Assembly (NCBI GenBank): GCA_028684065.1
Contig: JAQUGO010000006.1
Span: forward strand, 62,001-126,000
Origin: Sulfurospirillaceae bacterium
Lineage (GTDB): Bacteria; Campylobacterota; Campylobacteria; Campylobacterales; Sulfurospirillaceae
Length of the DNA: 64,000 nt
Direction: 5' to 3'
Shown: positions 9,032-19,843 of the stretch, piece after piece
How positions within the stretch are numbered: the stretch's first letter is position 1
Layout of the letters: each line of letters opens with the position of its first letter
Position numbers and translations under genes: made by a program
Notes under the pieces: generated by a model
The model's input: the letters and a program-made list of their open reading frames with translations, nothing else
Told to the model about the DNA's origin: nothing
Databases searched by the model: none

Positions 9032-10912
9032 TTAAGATTTAAATTTTCCTAATTCATTATTAAGGTTTTCTGTCATTGCGTGAAGATGCTCAGATGCTTT
9101 TGAAACATTATCGATGCTAAACACATTATTACTTGCTATTGTATTAATTCTCTCAATTTCTTCGACAATCTGCTTGATTTTAGTTGCGGTATCGATAAAG
9201 TTTGCAACTGTTAAATGAGTATCACCAAGTGTTTTTTGAATGGTATTATCCACATTATTCATGCCATTTTGAAGCTCATGAGAAATGGACGCTAAGGCAT
9301 TAACATCATGTGCATTTTGTATAATGTCCGTGTTGGCATCCATAATTGATTGTACCACGACGTTAATCGTTGCATCAATCTCAACCAAGCTTTTTTGGGT
9401 ACGTTCTGCAAGTTTTCGTACTTCATCAGCAACGACTGCAAAGCCACGCCCATGTTCTCCAGCACGCGCCGCTTCAATAGCAGCATTAAGCGCTAAAAGA
9501 TTAGTTTGATCTGCAATATCTTTGATAATATTTAAAACATCTTTGACTTCATTTGCATTTTGACTGACTGTATTAAGTCGCTCTGCAAGACTTTGTTCTT
9601 TTTGTGCCGTTAATTGCATAGTCGTTTCAAGTTCTTCAACTTTACGTTTAACCGCACTAATGTCATTTTGTGTATTGGTTAGAACGATTTGTGAGTCTTG
9701 AGCTTTTGCAACAGAAGACTCAATAGAGGAAACAAGGTTGGTTCCTTCTTGTTTCGTGTTTTCAACAATTTTTGCCTCAGCATCTACATTGCGCACCACT
9801 TCGGAAGCCGTACGAGAAAGCTCTTCAGAGATAGAGGCGTTTTCGCTGCTAATCTCTTTAGCTTTTTTGACAATATCATGAAGTTTTTCAATAAATTTAT
9901 TAATATTTAATGAAACTTTCCCAAATTCGTCGTTATTATTTGTTTTTAATCGTTGTCTAAGGTCACCTTCACTGCTTGATAATTCTTGTACTATAAGGTT
10001 AAGGGTGTCAAGAGGTTTAAGAAGTACTTTAATTAAAATAATAATTAGGCTGATTGACAGTATGAGCATAGCTACACCCATAAGCATAAGCTCTTTAATT
10101 TGATTGGATAAAAAGGCATAAGCTGACGCTTTGCTAAATGTAATACCTACTCTCCAACCACTTTCATCCGAAATTTTATAGGTATAAAGTTTATCTTCGC
10201 CTTTAAAGGTATAGTTAAGGAGAGCTTCTTTTTTATCACCAAATTGATTTGTTAATTCAGGCATAAGCGTTGCAAAGTCTTTTCCTAAAAATTCTTTATT
10301 AGGGTGTGCGATAATAATTCCTTTAGAGTCTTGAAGGACACTGTATCCACCATTATAATTGATATTGCTGATAGCTTTTACGAGCATATCCAAACTGATA
10401 TCTATACCAAAAACACCCACGAGAGATTTTTCACGAAAGATAGGTGCCATAATTGTTACTATAGGACTTTTGGTGGTGGCATCCATATAAACATCAGTGA
10501 TACCTAATGTGCCCGTTTTTTTAGCTTGGATATACCACGGCCTTAAGCGAGGGTCATAGTCTGCAGGCAGTTTACTCTCACTTCCAAGAGTCATTGTCCC
10601 ATCTTCAAGACCAACATAGGCATCCATAGCCCCTAGCATTTTCATAGTTTCTTGTAATTTTTCTATGAGGTCAGTAGGCGTCATAAGGTCGATATCTTTC
10701 ATAAAACGTGCAGTACTGGCGACACCACTTTTTTTGGTACTAATCCACAGGTTAATATAGTCGGTTAAAGCACTCGAAGCCATTTGTAAGCTTGATTCGA
10801 CTTGAATGACACTATTTTTTTTTGTATCAATGTAACTGAAAACGCCAAAAGTAGCCAAACTGATCAACATCAATGCTGAAATAGCCAAGATAATTTTTGT
10901 CTTGAACAACAT
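9032..10912 (-). CDS. Methyl-accepting chemotaxis protein with amino-acid-type dCache domain
   Basis: Inner-membrane chemoreceptor of 626 residues. TM1 is about residues 5-28, a periplasmic double Cache domain covers about 35-270, and TM2 is 276-297. A HAMP-like region and a signalling hairpin with [21 protein letters not shown] follow. The sensor contains Y119, R124, W126, Y142, D144 and D171. This matches the spacing of the dCache amino-acid motif as I remember it from Pseudomonas PctA (Y121, R126, W128, Y144, D146, D173). An amino-acid ligand is therefore likely. AAGGAG precedes the ATG. It has its own divergent promoter region shared with the aminotransferase. Confidence 0.95.
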   Translation of the reverse strand: MLFKTKIILAISALMLISLATFGVFSYIDTKKNSVIQVESSLQMASSALTDYINLWISTKKSGVASTARFMKDIDLMTPTDLIEKLQETMKMLGAMDAYVGLEDGTMTLGSESKLPADYDPRLRPWYIQAKKTGTLGITDVYMDATTKSPIVTIMAPIFREKSLVGVFGIDISLDMLVKAISNINYNGGYSVLQDSKGIIIAHPNKEFLGKDFATLMPELTNQFGDKKEALLNYTFKGEDKLYTYKISDESGWRVGITFSKASAYAFLSNQIKELMLMGVAMLILSISLIIILIKVLLKPLDTLNLIVQELSSSEGDLRQRLKTNNNDEFGKVSLNINKFIEKLHDIVKKAKEISSENASISEELSRTASEVVRNVDAEAKIVENTKQEGTNLVSSIESSVAKAQDSQIVLTNTQNDISAVKRKVEELETTMQLTAQKEQSLAERLNTVSQNANEVKDVLNIIKDIADQTNLLALNAAIEAARAGEHGRGFAVVADEVRKLAERTQKSLVEIDATINVVVQSIMDANTDIIQNAHDVNALASISHELQNGMNNVDNTIQKTLGDTHLTVANFIDTATKIKQIVEEIERINTIASNNVFSIDNVSKASEHLHAMTENLNNELGKFKS

Positions 10913-11081
10913 AGTCTCTCCTTAAATTTAATTTATTTTAACATAAAAATTTCGATGCTTTAGTTTAAAATATAGACAGCATAAAAAATGTATATCTATT
11001 ATTTACGAAAAACTAGCTAAAGAAACAACAAGCAATATTTTGCTAGAATCTTAACCAAATACTAGACTATGAGGACTCTGT

Positions 11082-12185
11082 ATGTTACTTCTAACTCCTG
11101 GCCCAACACCCGTTCCTGAGGCCATCCGCGTTGCTATGAGCACGCCAACTATTCATCATAGAACTCCAGAATTTGAAGCAATTTTTGCCGAAACAAGAGG
11201 CTATTTAAAAAAACTTTTCGATATGGAAGAAGTCTTGATGCTAGCAAGTAGTGGCACGGGGGCGATGGAAGCGTGTGTTCTAAATTTGTGTCACTCTAAA
11301 GCATTAGTGGTTAATTCTGGAAAATTTGGTGAGCGCTTTGGCAAAATATGCGAGGCCTATGGGAAAGATTTTGTAGAGATAAAAAATGAATGGAATACGC
11401 CTGTTGATGTAGAAATACTACTTGACATGGTACGTAAAGATGAGCAGATTGATGCTATTTTTGTACAAGTATGTGAAAGTGCTGGTGGACTTAGACATCC
11501 TGTTGAAGAGATAGCAAAGCGCGTTAAAGCGTTACGCCCTTCAGTGATGGTGGTTGCTGATGGTATTACCGCAGTAGGTGTTGAAAAAGTCGATGCAACG
11601 TATCTTGATGCGCTTATTTCTGGTAGCCAAAAAGCATTAATGCTTCCTCCTGGATTAGCACTACTGGGTTTAAATAAAGCCGCACTTGAGATGATTGAAA
11701 ACAAAGGTGTTGGTTACTATTTTAATCTCAAAATTGAACTTAAAAATCAACGTAAAAATACAACAGCATGGACAGCTGCTACCACATTAGTGATAGGACT
11801 TAAAGCGATGCTTGAGTTACTTGAAGTTGATGGATTAGATAAATTTTACAGTGATACTAAAAAAAGAGCATTAGCGACGAATGAAGCTCTAAAAGCAATT
11901 GGTTTTCATATTTATCCCAAAGTGCCTGCTCTTGCGATGAGTGCTGTTCTGGATGATGATGCAGCAAAAATAAGAAAGATTTTAAAAAGCAAATATGGCG
12001 TCAATATTGCCGGTGGACAAGATCATATTAAAGAGACACTTTTTAGAATTAATCATATGGGATTAATTGAAGTTTACGAAACAGCATGGACACTCAATGC
12101 TATTGAAATGGCAATGAGTGAGTTAGGAAGACGTACATATGATGGTACGGCAAATCGGGTTTTTACCCAAGAATTTTATAAGTAG
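11082..12185 (+). CDS. Class V aminotransferase (serine/alanine--glyoxylate type)
   Basis: PLP-dependent aminotransferase of 367 residues, cytoplasmic. It opens with LLLTPGPTPVPEAIR, followed by HHRTPEF, both typical of the serine-glyoxylate/alanine-glyoxylate and SgaA-like branch. The PLP lysine is K184 in SGSQKALMLPPG. VVADGITAVG supplies the aspartate that contacts the PLP ring. Exact amino donor and acceptor are uncertain: serine-pyruvate, alanine-glyoxylate or an aspartate aminotransferase role are possible. hisZ starts 8 bases after its stop, so it may be read with amino-acid and purine genes. Confidence 0.9.
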   Translation: MLLLTPGPTPVPEAIRVAMSTPTIHHRTPEFEAIFAETRGYLKKLFDMEEVLMLASSGTGAMEACVLNLCHSKALVVNSGKFGERFGKICEAYGKDFVEIKNEWNTPVDVEILLDMVRKDEQIDAIFVQVCESAGGLRHPVEEIAKRVKALRPSVMVVADGITAVGVEKVDATYLDALISGSQKALMLPPGLALLGLNKAALEMIENKGVGYYFNLKIELKNQRKNTTAWTAATTLVIGLKAMLELLEVDGLDKFYSDTKKRALATNEALKAIGFHIYPKVPALAMSAVLDDDAAKIRKILKSKYGVNIAGGQDHIKETLFRINHMGLIEVYETAWTLNAIEMAMSELGRRTYDGTANRVFTQEFYK

Positions 12186-12193
12186 GTTGTTGA

Positions 12194-14297
<2,104 letters not shown>

Positions 14298-14320
14298 GTC
14301 TATAGGTAAGGTGCAAAGCC

Positions 14321-14752
14321 GTGAAAAGTAAATTCTCAAAAATAGCAAAAGTGCGTAAGCAAAAGCGAGATGCTATTGAGCGAGAATTGATTAAAAGCCA
14401 AAATAAAGAGAAGCTATTGCAACATAAAATAGCTTCTCTTTATGAAGAAATTGTAGCCATGCAAACACCTCAGAATGGTACAATTTCATTACTCTCTTTA
14501 CTTAATGAACAAAAGAGAATTCTAAATCGCGATAAAAAAGAGCACGAAAGAGCTTTACATGTAGCGCAAGACAATAGTCAAAAATTGCAAGCAGAATATC
14601 ACAAAGCACATATTGAATTTGAAAAAATTAACTATTTAGAAGAGCAAGACATTAAAGCATTTATGTACAAAATTAAAATGCAAGAGCAACTTGAGCTGGA
14701 TGAAATTTCAACCATGCTCTTTGCTAATGGCAAGAGTAAAAAAGGCGAATGA
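14321..14752 (+). CDS. FliJ-like coiled-coil protein
   Basis: A 143-residue, highly charged, almost entirely coiled-coil protein starting at a GTG with AAGG upstream. Size, charge pattern (KVRKQKRDAIERELIKSQNKE) and position directly before a MotE-like gene fit the flagellar export chaperone FliJ family, but FliJ is poorly conserved and the call rests partly on context. The next gene overlaps by four bases (ATGA). A perfect 16-bp inverted repeat lies inside the coding sequence at 14403-14443, and a TTACATGTAG variant lies at 14555. Confidence 0.65.
   Translation: MKSKFSKIAKVRKQKRDAIERELIKSQNKEKLLQHKIASLYEEIVAMQTPQNGTISLLSLLNEQKRILNRDKKEHERALHVAQDNSQKLQAEYHKAHIEFEKINYLEEQDIKAFMYKIKMQEQLELDEISTMLFANGKSKKGE
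14403..14443. repeat. Perfect 16-bp inverted repeat inside the FliJ-like gene
   Basis: ATAAAGAGAAGCTATT (14403-14418) and AATAGCTTCTCTTTAT (14428-14443) are perfect reverse complements around a 9-base loop. There is no T-run behind it. It is fully coding, so it is either an mRNA structure in the middle of the gene or a constraint on the protein. Confidence 0.85.
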
Positions 14753-15279
14753 TGAAAAGTATTGCACTATTGTTATGTTTAAGTATTTTAATGTGTGCCG
14801 AGACAATAGATTGTACGCAAGTATTTGAAGAACGCAAAACAGAGTTGCTTAAAGAAGTTGAAAAAATTGATGAAGCAAGACAATCATTTGAAGCTCTCCA
14901 AGCAGCGACGAATGCATTGTTTGAAAAACAAAGAAGTGTGATTAAAGAAAAAGAAAATGCTATTGAAAAAACAAAACAAGCAATCGATGATAAAGAGAAA
15001 AAAATTGCGTTAATGCTCGAGGAAAATAAGAAACTTTTAGAACTTATCGACTCGAAAAAGAATGGCAAAGTTGATGAAACATATACTAAAATGAAAGAAG
15101 CTTCAGCTGCTGCTATCTTAGAAAAACTTCCATTACATGAGGCTGCTGCTATTATCTTTAGTTTACCAGCTAAAAAAATATCTCAAATTTTTGCTAAAAT
15201 GGATGCCCAAAAAGCATCAGAAATTACGCAACGCTTGCGTCAAGGCCCTCCATTTATTGAATTAAATCAGAACAAATAA
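14749..15279 (+). CDS. motE: MotE-like flagellar/secreted coiled-coil protein
   Basis: Protein of 176 residues with an N-terminal signal or anchor segment (MMKSIALLLCLSILMCAE) and a long coiled coil over about residues 25-105. The C-terminal domain (LEKLPLHEAAAIIFSLPAKK, then ISQIFAKMDAQKASEITQRL) resembles the N-domain of MgtE. This layout is the MotE type, described as a MotB chaperone in Helicobacter. The second codon is also ATG, so the start may be 14752. Coupled to the FliJ-like gene by ATGA. Symbol by similarity of layout, not certainty. Confidence 0.72.
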   Translation: MMKSIALLLCLSILMCAETIDCTQVFEERKTELLKEVEKIDEARQSFEALQAATNALFEKQRSVIKEKENAIEKTKQAIDDKEKKIALMLEENKKLLELIDSKKNGKVDETYTKMKEASAAAILEKLPLHEAAAIIFSLPAKKISQIFAKMDAQKASEITQRLRQGPPFIELNQNK

Positions 15280-15321
15280 GTCACAGTAGCTTTTCTAAAC
15301 AGATATTTACCTTTCATTGGA

Positions 15322-15327
15322 TACAAT
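15322..15327 (+). promoter_or_regulatory. Probable -10 box (TACAAT) before the DUF507-carA unit
   Basis: TACAAT in an AT-rich stretch 29 bases before the DUF507 ATG, giving a leader of about 22 bases. In this phylum the -10 box is the main conserved element, so no clear -35 is expected. Confidence 0.4.
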
Positions 15328-15355
15328 ATTAAAAATTCTGAAGTAAGGTTTGTTG

Positions 15356-15910
15356 ATGAAAATCAAACTCCCACACGCCCCATACATTGCCAATAAAATA
15401 GCTATTGATATTTTTAATTGTGGATTTGTCACAATGATAAAGGGCTTAGAGCCTGTTACGAAGGTAGCAGAAGATTTAATTGTTGCTGACATAAAAAAAG
15501 AGACTGCACTCGAAGAGAGAGTGTCTGAAATTCTGGACCAAAACGAAGATGAAATGGAGTTCCAGCGCGTTGATAGGCGCAGTATGTTTTGGCTTATTAA
15601 GAAGAAACTTGCCAAAGAATACGGTGTGATACTGTCTTATGAAGATAGGTATAACAACCTCTCCCATGAAATATTAGAAACGTGTTGGAAAAATGATCTC
15701 ATTGAATACAATGTTACTGAAAATCGCATCAAAAACGTTGTTTATACGTCAATTGAAAATTATATTGATTCTTTTCAAGAAATTGAAGATGTTGTGGCAG
15801 AAAATATTTCACATTATAAGCGAAAACTTGTCCCTGGTTCTGAAGAATATGATATGGTTTTTGAGAGACTTTATGAAGAAGAGCTTAAAAAAAGAGGGAT
15901 GATGTCATGA
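15356..15910 (+). CDS. DUF507 family protein
   Basis: A 184-residue cytoplasmic protein of the DUF507 family, whose function is not established. It begins MKIKLPHAPYIANKIAIDI, the family-type start. In-frame TTG codons at 15350 and 15353 exist, but AAGTAAGG lies 7 bases before the ATG at 15356. A duplicated helical domain is suggested by VSEILDQNEDEMEFQRVDRR in the middle and LVPGSEEYDMVFERLYEEEL at the end. The stop overlaps the carA start (ATGA). The same neighbour relation to carA occurs in Campylobacter as I recall. Confidence 0.85.
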   Translation: MKIKLPHAPYIANKIAIDIFNCGFVTMIKGLEPVTKVAEDLIVADIKKETALEERVSEILDQNEDEMEFQRVDRRSMFWLIKKKLAKEYGVILSYEDRYNNLSHEILETCWKNDLIEYNVTENRIKNVVYTSIENYIDSFQEIEDVVAENISHYKRKLVPGSEEYDMVFERLYEEELKKRGMMS

Positions 15911-17043
15911 GCATAGACTTAAAGCCTATATGGATTTATCTTGAAAATGATGTTTTTTTAGAAGCAAAAAGTTTTGGAATAGAGGGCACAAAGACAGGTG
16001 AAATAGTTTTCAATACTTCGATGAGTGGGTATCAGGAAATTATGAGTGACCCAAGTTATGCAGGGCAGTTTATTGTTTTTACGATGCCAGAAATTGGTAT
16101 TGTTGGAACAAATGATAATGATATGGAAAGCCACACAGTACATGCTTCTGGTATGTTTGTTCGTAGTCTTAATGAAACACCTTCAAACTTTAGATCAACC
16201 CATTCTCTGCCAGAATTCTTAACAAAAAATAATAGTATTGGAATTTGTGATATTGATACACGCTATCTTACTAAAATGATTCGAGATTCTGGTCCTAAAA
16301 TGATGATTGCTTCCACAGAAGTTAGTGATAAAATGGCACTTAAGACGCTATTAAAAGCAAGCCCTCGTATTGAAGATGTCAATTACATTGAAAAAGTGAG
16401 CACATCAAAATCTTATGCCCATGTCAGTGGTGTTTGGGATGCAGAAGCACAAGCCTATAATCTTTCACCTAAGCGTATTGGTAAAAAAATTCTTGCAGTT
16501 GATTTAGGTATTAAACGTAATATCTTAAATGAGTTATGTGAAGTAGGTCTTGATGTTGAAGTTATTCCCCACAATTTTAGTGCTGATGATGTTATCGCAC
16601 GTTATAAAAAAGGGGATATTAATGGAATATTCTTATCCAATGGTCCTGGTGATCCACTTATTTTAAAAAGTGAAGCGGTGGAAGTTAGCAAGTTAATTGA
16701 AGCAAAAGTACCTATGTTTGCTATTTGCCTAGGGCATCAATTACTTGCTATTGCCCATGGATATCCTACTTACAAACTTAAATTTGGGCAACACGGTGGT
16801 AATCATCCTGTTAAAAATATGAAAAATAATGTTGTTGAAATTACAACACAAAACCATAATTATAATGTTCCTGATACCATTTGTAAAATTGCAAAAATAA
16901 CGCATGTTAATTTATTTGATAATACTATTGAAGGTTTAGAGTACAATAACGAACCTATTTTTTCAGTCCAGCATCACCCAGAAGCTAGCTCAGGCCCACA
17001 AGAGAGTCGATATATTTTTCAAGAGTTTGCAAATAGACTTTAA
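15907..17043 (+). CDS. carA: Carbamoyl-phosphate synthase small subunit
   Basis: Glutamine amidotransferase subunit that supplies ammonia to CarB for carbamoyl phosphate, the precursor of pyrimidines and arginine. The N-terminal CPSase domain has GTKTGEIVFNTSMSGYQEI. The class I amidotransferase domain has LSNGPGDP, the nucleophile region FAICLGHQLLA and the catalytic QHHPEAS near the C-terminus. 378 residues is normal. carB is not in this window. Start is coupled to DUF507 by ATGA. The next gene begins behind AAGGAG, 14 bases after the carA stop. Confidence 0.97.
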   Translation: MSIDLKPIWIYLENDVFLEAKSFGIEGTKTGEIVFNTSMSGYQEIMSDPSYAGQFIVFTMPEIGIVGTNDNDMESHTVHASGMFVRSLNETPSNFRSTHSLPEFLTKNNSIGICDIDTRYLTKMIRDSGPKMMIASTEVSDKMALKTLLKASPRIEDVNYIEKVSTSKSYAHVSGVWDAEAQAYNLSPKRIGKKILAVDLGIKRNILNELCEVGLDVEVIPHNFSADDVIARYKKGDINGIFLSNGPGDPLILKSEAVEVSKLIEAKVPMFAICLGHQLLAIAHGYPTYKLKFGQHGGNHPVKNMKNNVVEITTQNHNYNVPDTICKIAKITHVNLFDNTIEGLEYNNEPIFSVQHHPEASSGPQESRYIFQEFANRL

Positions 17044-17069
17044 GAAACACAAAGTGAAGGAGCGCCACC

Positions 17070-17750
17070 ATTAGTCCCGTTGATTTTACTGCAATTATTA
17101 GTGTTGCGCTACTTGGTAGTGTTGGGCATTGTATAGGGATGTGTGGAGGCTTTGTCATGGCATATAGTAGTGCAAAGATAGATGCATCAACGTCAAATAT
17201 TCGTCAACTGTTGAGTCATATAACTTATAATATTGGCCGTGTGAGTGCTTATATTTTTCTGGGTATACTTTTTGGTAGTCTTGGTAGTATATTCTCTTTT
17301 TCTTCACAATCCCGTGGATATTTTTATTTTTTGATTGGTCTTATGATGATTTTAATGGGATTATCAATGTGGGGTAAACTCAAATTTTTAACCTCTCTTG
17401 AATCTTCTATCGCGTTTAACAGTACCATTAAAAAACTTTTTTCTTTTTTGATTCATTCAAAATCTTTTTGGAGTTTTTACGGACTAGGGATACTAAATGG
17501 TTTTTTACCATGTGGACTTGTGTATTTTTTCTTAGCCTCTGCTGCTATTACGGGATCTTGGTTTTGGGGTGGAGTTACGATGGCTATTTTTGGCATTTCC
17601 ACTATGCCCTCTTTAATAGGTATTGGTTTTATTATTGGTTTTTTAAAAAGTAGTGGCTTTCGTGAAATTATGATTAAATTAGCTTCTTTCGTTATTATAG
17701 GCTATGGGCTTTATATGGCATATTTAGGTTACTGTGCAGTAATAGCATGA
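17070..17750 (+). CDS. SafE/TauE-type (UreH-like) membrane protein with probable ATT start
   Basis: Integral membrane protein of about 226 residues with around six hydrophobic segments. The first ATG in frame, at 17139, would cut through TM1 and lose the conserved GHCIGMCGG motif. The frame is closed by TGA at 17055 and contains no ATG, GTG or TTG between there and 17139. ATT at 17070 lies 7 bases after a perfect AAGGAG (17057-17062) and yields SPVDFTAIISVALLGSVGHC, a complete TM1. Members of this family occur with cytochrome oxidase genes and may serve metal supply or maturation. It ends coupled to the kinase gene (ATGA). Confidence 0.8.
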   Translation: MSPVDFTAIISVALLGSVGHCIGMCGGFVMAYSSAKIDASTSNIRQLLSHITYNIGRVSAYIFLGILFGSLGSIFSFSSQSRGYFYFLIGLMMILMGLSMWGKLKFLTSLESSIAFNSTIKKLFSFLIHSKSFWSFYGLGILNGFLPCGLVYFFLASAAITGSWFWGGVTMAIFGISTMPSLIGIGFIIGFLKSSGFREIMIKLASFVIIGYGLYMAYLGYCAVIA

Positions 17751-18988
17751 AATTAGAACAGTATCAATCTGCCATTGAAAATAGTAATATTATTTCAAAA
17801 ACAAATATTGATGGTATTATCACATTTGTTAATGACGAATTTTGTAATATTTCTGGCTACACTAAAGAAGAATTAATCGGGCAAAACCATAATATTGTCA
17901 GACATCCAGATGTATCTACTTCCGTATTTAGACAGATGTGGAATGCTATCTTGAATAAAGAAACCTATAAAGCTACGGTTAAAAATCGTGCGAAAGATGG
18001 TAGTACATTCTATGTTAATACAACAGTTTTCCCTATATTAGGTGAAAATGGAGAGATTGAAGAGTTTATTGCTATACGGTATGATGTGACAGAGAGTATT
18101 CGTTTGAATGAAGCACTCTTGCAAAAAGATCAAGAATTAGAGCAACTCAATACAACACTTGAGCAAAGAGTTGACGAGCAAACTAAAGAACTTTTAGCAT
18201 TAAACCAGACACTTGAAGAGCGTATCCAGCTAGAGGTTGAAAAAAATAGAGAAAAAGATCGTTTTCTCTTTCAACAGTCTCGTTTAGCTTCCATGGGTGA
18301 AATGATAGCCAATATTGCACATCAATGGAGACAACCTCTTTCAGAACTTAATATTACACTTTATAAAATGAATAAGCTCCACTATAAAGATAAAAATAAG
18401 CAAGATGTTTTATTTGAAGATAGCTATAGTCATGCTAAAAAAATTATCGCTAAAATGTCAGAAACGATTGAAGATTTTAGAAACTTTTTTAACCCTAACC
18501 GTGAAAGTGAAGAGTTTTTACTAAGTCATGTTGCACAAGAGGCTGTTGACATCATGCATGGTACATTAGAACATAATGAGATTAAAGTTACGATAGAGAT
18601 AAAAGAGGATATGCTTATTAAGGGATATTTCAATGAATTTTCCCAAGTTCTTATTAATTTAATGAATAATTCTATTGATGCATTTTGTCAGAAAAAAATA
18701 AAAAATAGATTAATTTATGTCGAAATTGACACATCTGGCTTGGGAGATGCTATAATTAAAGTCTCAGATAATGCAGGTGGAATTGATCAAAATATTATTA
18801 ATAAAATATTTGAACCTTATTTTAGCACAAAGCACGCAAGTGTAGGAACAGGGCTTGGATTATATATGAGTGAAATGATTGTAAAAAACAGCATGATGGG
18901 AACACTTTCTGTCAAAAATAATGATGATGGCGTTTGTTTTACCATTATAATACCACGAAGTCATAATGAGGGGAAAGAGAATGAGTGA
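17747..18988 (+). CDS. Cytoplasmic PAS-domain histidine kinase (Aer-type PAS)
   Basis: Sensor kinase of 413 residues without a membrane segment. The PAS domain (about residues 10-125) contains GYTKEELIGQNHNIVRHPD, then FRQMW and VKNRAKDG. This matches the FAD-binding PAS of the aerotaxis receptor Aer, so redox sensing is likely. A coiled coil (about 125-170) links to a HisKA box, ASMGEMIANIAHQWRQPL, with phospho-acceptor H192. The HATPase has NLMNNSIDAF, DNAGGI and GTGLGLYMSEMI. It is coupled to the SafE-type gene and overlaps the regulator gene. Likely target: the cbb3 operon downstream. Confidence 0.92.
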   Translation: MKLEQYQSAIENSNIISKTNIDGIITFVNDEFCNISGYTKEELIGQNHNIVRHPDVSTSVFRQMWNAILNKETYKATVKNRAKDGSTFYVNTTVFPILGENGEIEEFIAIRYDVTESIRLNEALLQKDQELEQLNTTLEQRVDEQTKELLALNQTLEERIQLEVEKNREKDRFLFQQSRLASMGEMIANIAHQWRQPLSELNITLYKMNKLHYKDKNKQDVLFEDSYSHAKKIIAKMSETIEDFRNFFNPNRESEEFLLSHVAQEAVDIMHGTLEHNEIKVTIEIKEDMLIKGYFNEFSQVLINLMNNSIDAFCQKKIKNRLIYVEIDTSGLGDAIIKVSDNAGGIDQNIINKIFEPYFSTKHASVGTGLGLYMSEMIVKNSMMGTLSVKNNDDGVCFTIIIPRSHNEGKENE

Positions 18989-19661
18989 ATTAGCTAAACT
19001 GACAGTTCTGTTCGTAGAAGATGAACAGGATTTACGCAATGCACTAGAAAGCGCTATTGGGGATGAGTTTGGTAAGTTCATTGTAGCGCGTGACGGTGAC
19101 GATGGACTCAAAAAATTTAAAAAGTATAAACCCGATATTGTCATCACTGATATTATGATGCCAATAATAGATGGACTTGAAATGGCTAAAGAAATCAAGC
19201 ATATTTCTAAACAAACACCCATTATCATACTTAGTGCCTTTAGCGAAAAAGATAGGCTACTAAAAGCTATTGATGTAGGTATTGATAAGTACCTAATTAA
19301 ACCGATAGACCCAGATGAATTATTAATGACACTTCGTCTTCTTGCAAAAGAGCTTTTTGAGCAAAATGATGTTATCGATTTAGGGCACGCGTATCAATTT
19401 GATAAAAATAGACGTGTTTTGATAAAAGCAGGTAAAACAATCTTTCTTACAAAAAAAGAGTTACTTTTTATCTCTATTTTGGTTAAGAACTTAGGTGTAT
19501 TCGTTTTACATGAAGAGATTAAAAAATATGTCTGGACAAATAAAAATGTAACAGATTCAGCAATTAGGACATTTATTAAACGCGTGAGAGAAAAAACCGA
19601 TAAAGAGTTTATTAAAAATATTCCTGGACTTGGTTATAAAATTAAAACAGAAGACGAATAA
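18981..19661 (+). CDS. OmpR/PhoB-type response regulator
   Basis: Receiver plus winged-helix DNA-binding protein, about 226 residues. FVEDEQDLRNAL carries the acidic pocket, D57 in IVITDIMMP is the phosphorylation site, and LIKPIDPDELL carries the conserved lysine. The C-terminal domain (LTKKELLFISILVKN, then SAIRTFIKRVREKTD, then IPGLGYKI) is the OmpR-type effector. ATG at 18966 is also in frame, but AGGGGA lies at the proper distance only from 18981. The gene overlaps the kinase by 8 bases. It lies directly before ccoN and probably binds the ccoN promoter. Confidence 0.93.
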   Translation: MSELAKLTVLFVEDEQDLRNALESAIGDEFGKFIVARDGDDGLKKFKKYKPDIVITDIMMPIIDGLEMAKEIKHISKQTPIIILSAFSEKDRLLKAIDVGIDKYLIKPIDPDELLMTLRLLAKELFEQNDVIDLGHAYQFDKNRRVLIKAGKTIFLTKKELLFISILVKNLGVFVLHEEIKKYVWTNKNVTDSAIRTFIKRVREKTDKEFIKNIPGLGYKIKTEDE

Positions 19662-19672
19662 CTGCGATTCAC

Positions 19673-19697
19673 AAAGGCTTTTGAATAAAGAGCCTTT
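19673..19697 (+). terminator. Hairpin between the regulator and ccoN
   Basis: AAAGGCT (19673-19679) pairs with AGCCTTT (19691-19697) around an 11-base loop. It is followed by an A-run rather than T-run, so termination is weak or absent. It separates the kinase-regulator unit from the cbb3 operon. Confidence 0.4.
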
Positions 19698-19759
19698 ATA
19701 AAAAAAAGTTATATAAAAAAATTCTTAAATTATTTTGTTTAACACAAATTTAATCTTAT

Positions 19760-19784
19760 TAAGCTTCATTGTAGATAAGCTTCA
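19760..19784 (+). promoter_or_regulatory. Tandem direct repeat TAAGCTTCA upstream of ccoN
   Basis: TAAGCTTCA occurs at 19760-19768 and 19776-19784, a 16-base period, ending 1 base before the probable -10 box. Tandem direct repeats overlapping the -35 region are typical binding sites for OmpR/PhoB-type regulators, and one is encoded just upstream. Confidence 0.55.
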
Positions 19785-19785
19785 C

Positions 19786-19791
19786 TATAAT
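19786..19791 (+). promoter_or_regulatory. Probable -10 box (TATAAT) of the cbb3 operon
   Basis: Perfect TATAAT 52 bases before the ccoN ATG. The leader also has two TGTGA elements (19802-19806 and 19813-19817), 11 bases apart. Confidence 0.55.
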
Positions 19792-19843
19792 TCCAACATT
19801 ATGTGATATTTTTGTGACATAAAAACACAAGCAGGAGGAATTG

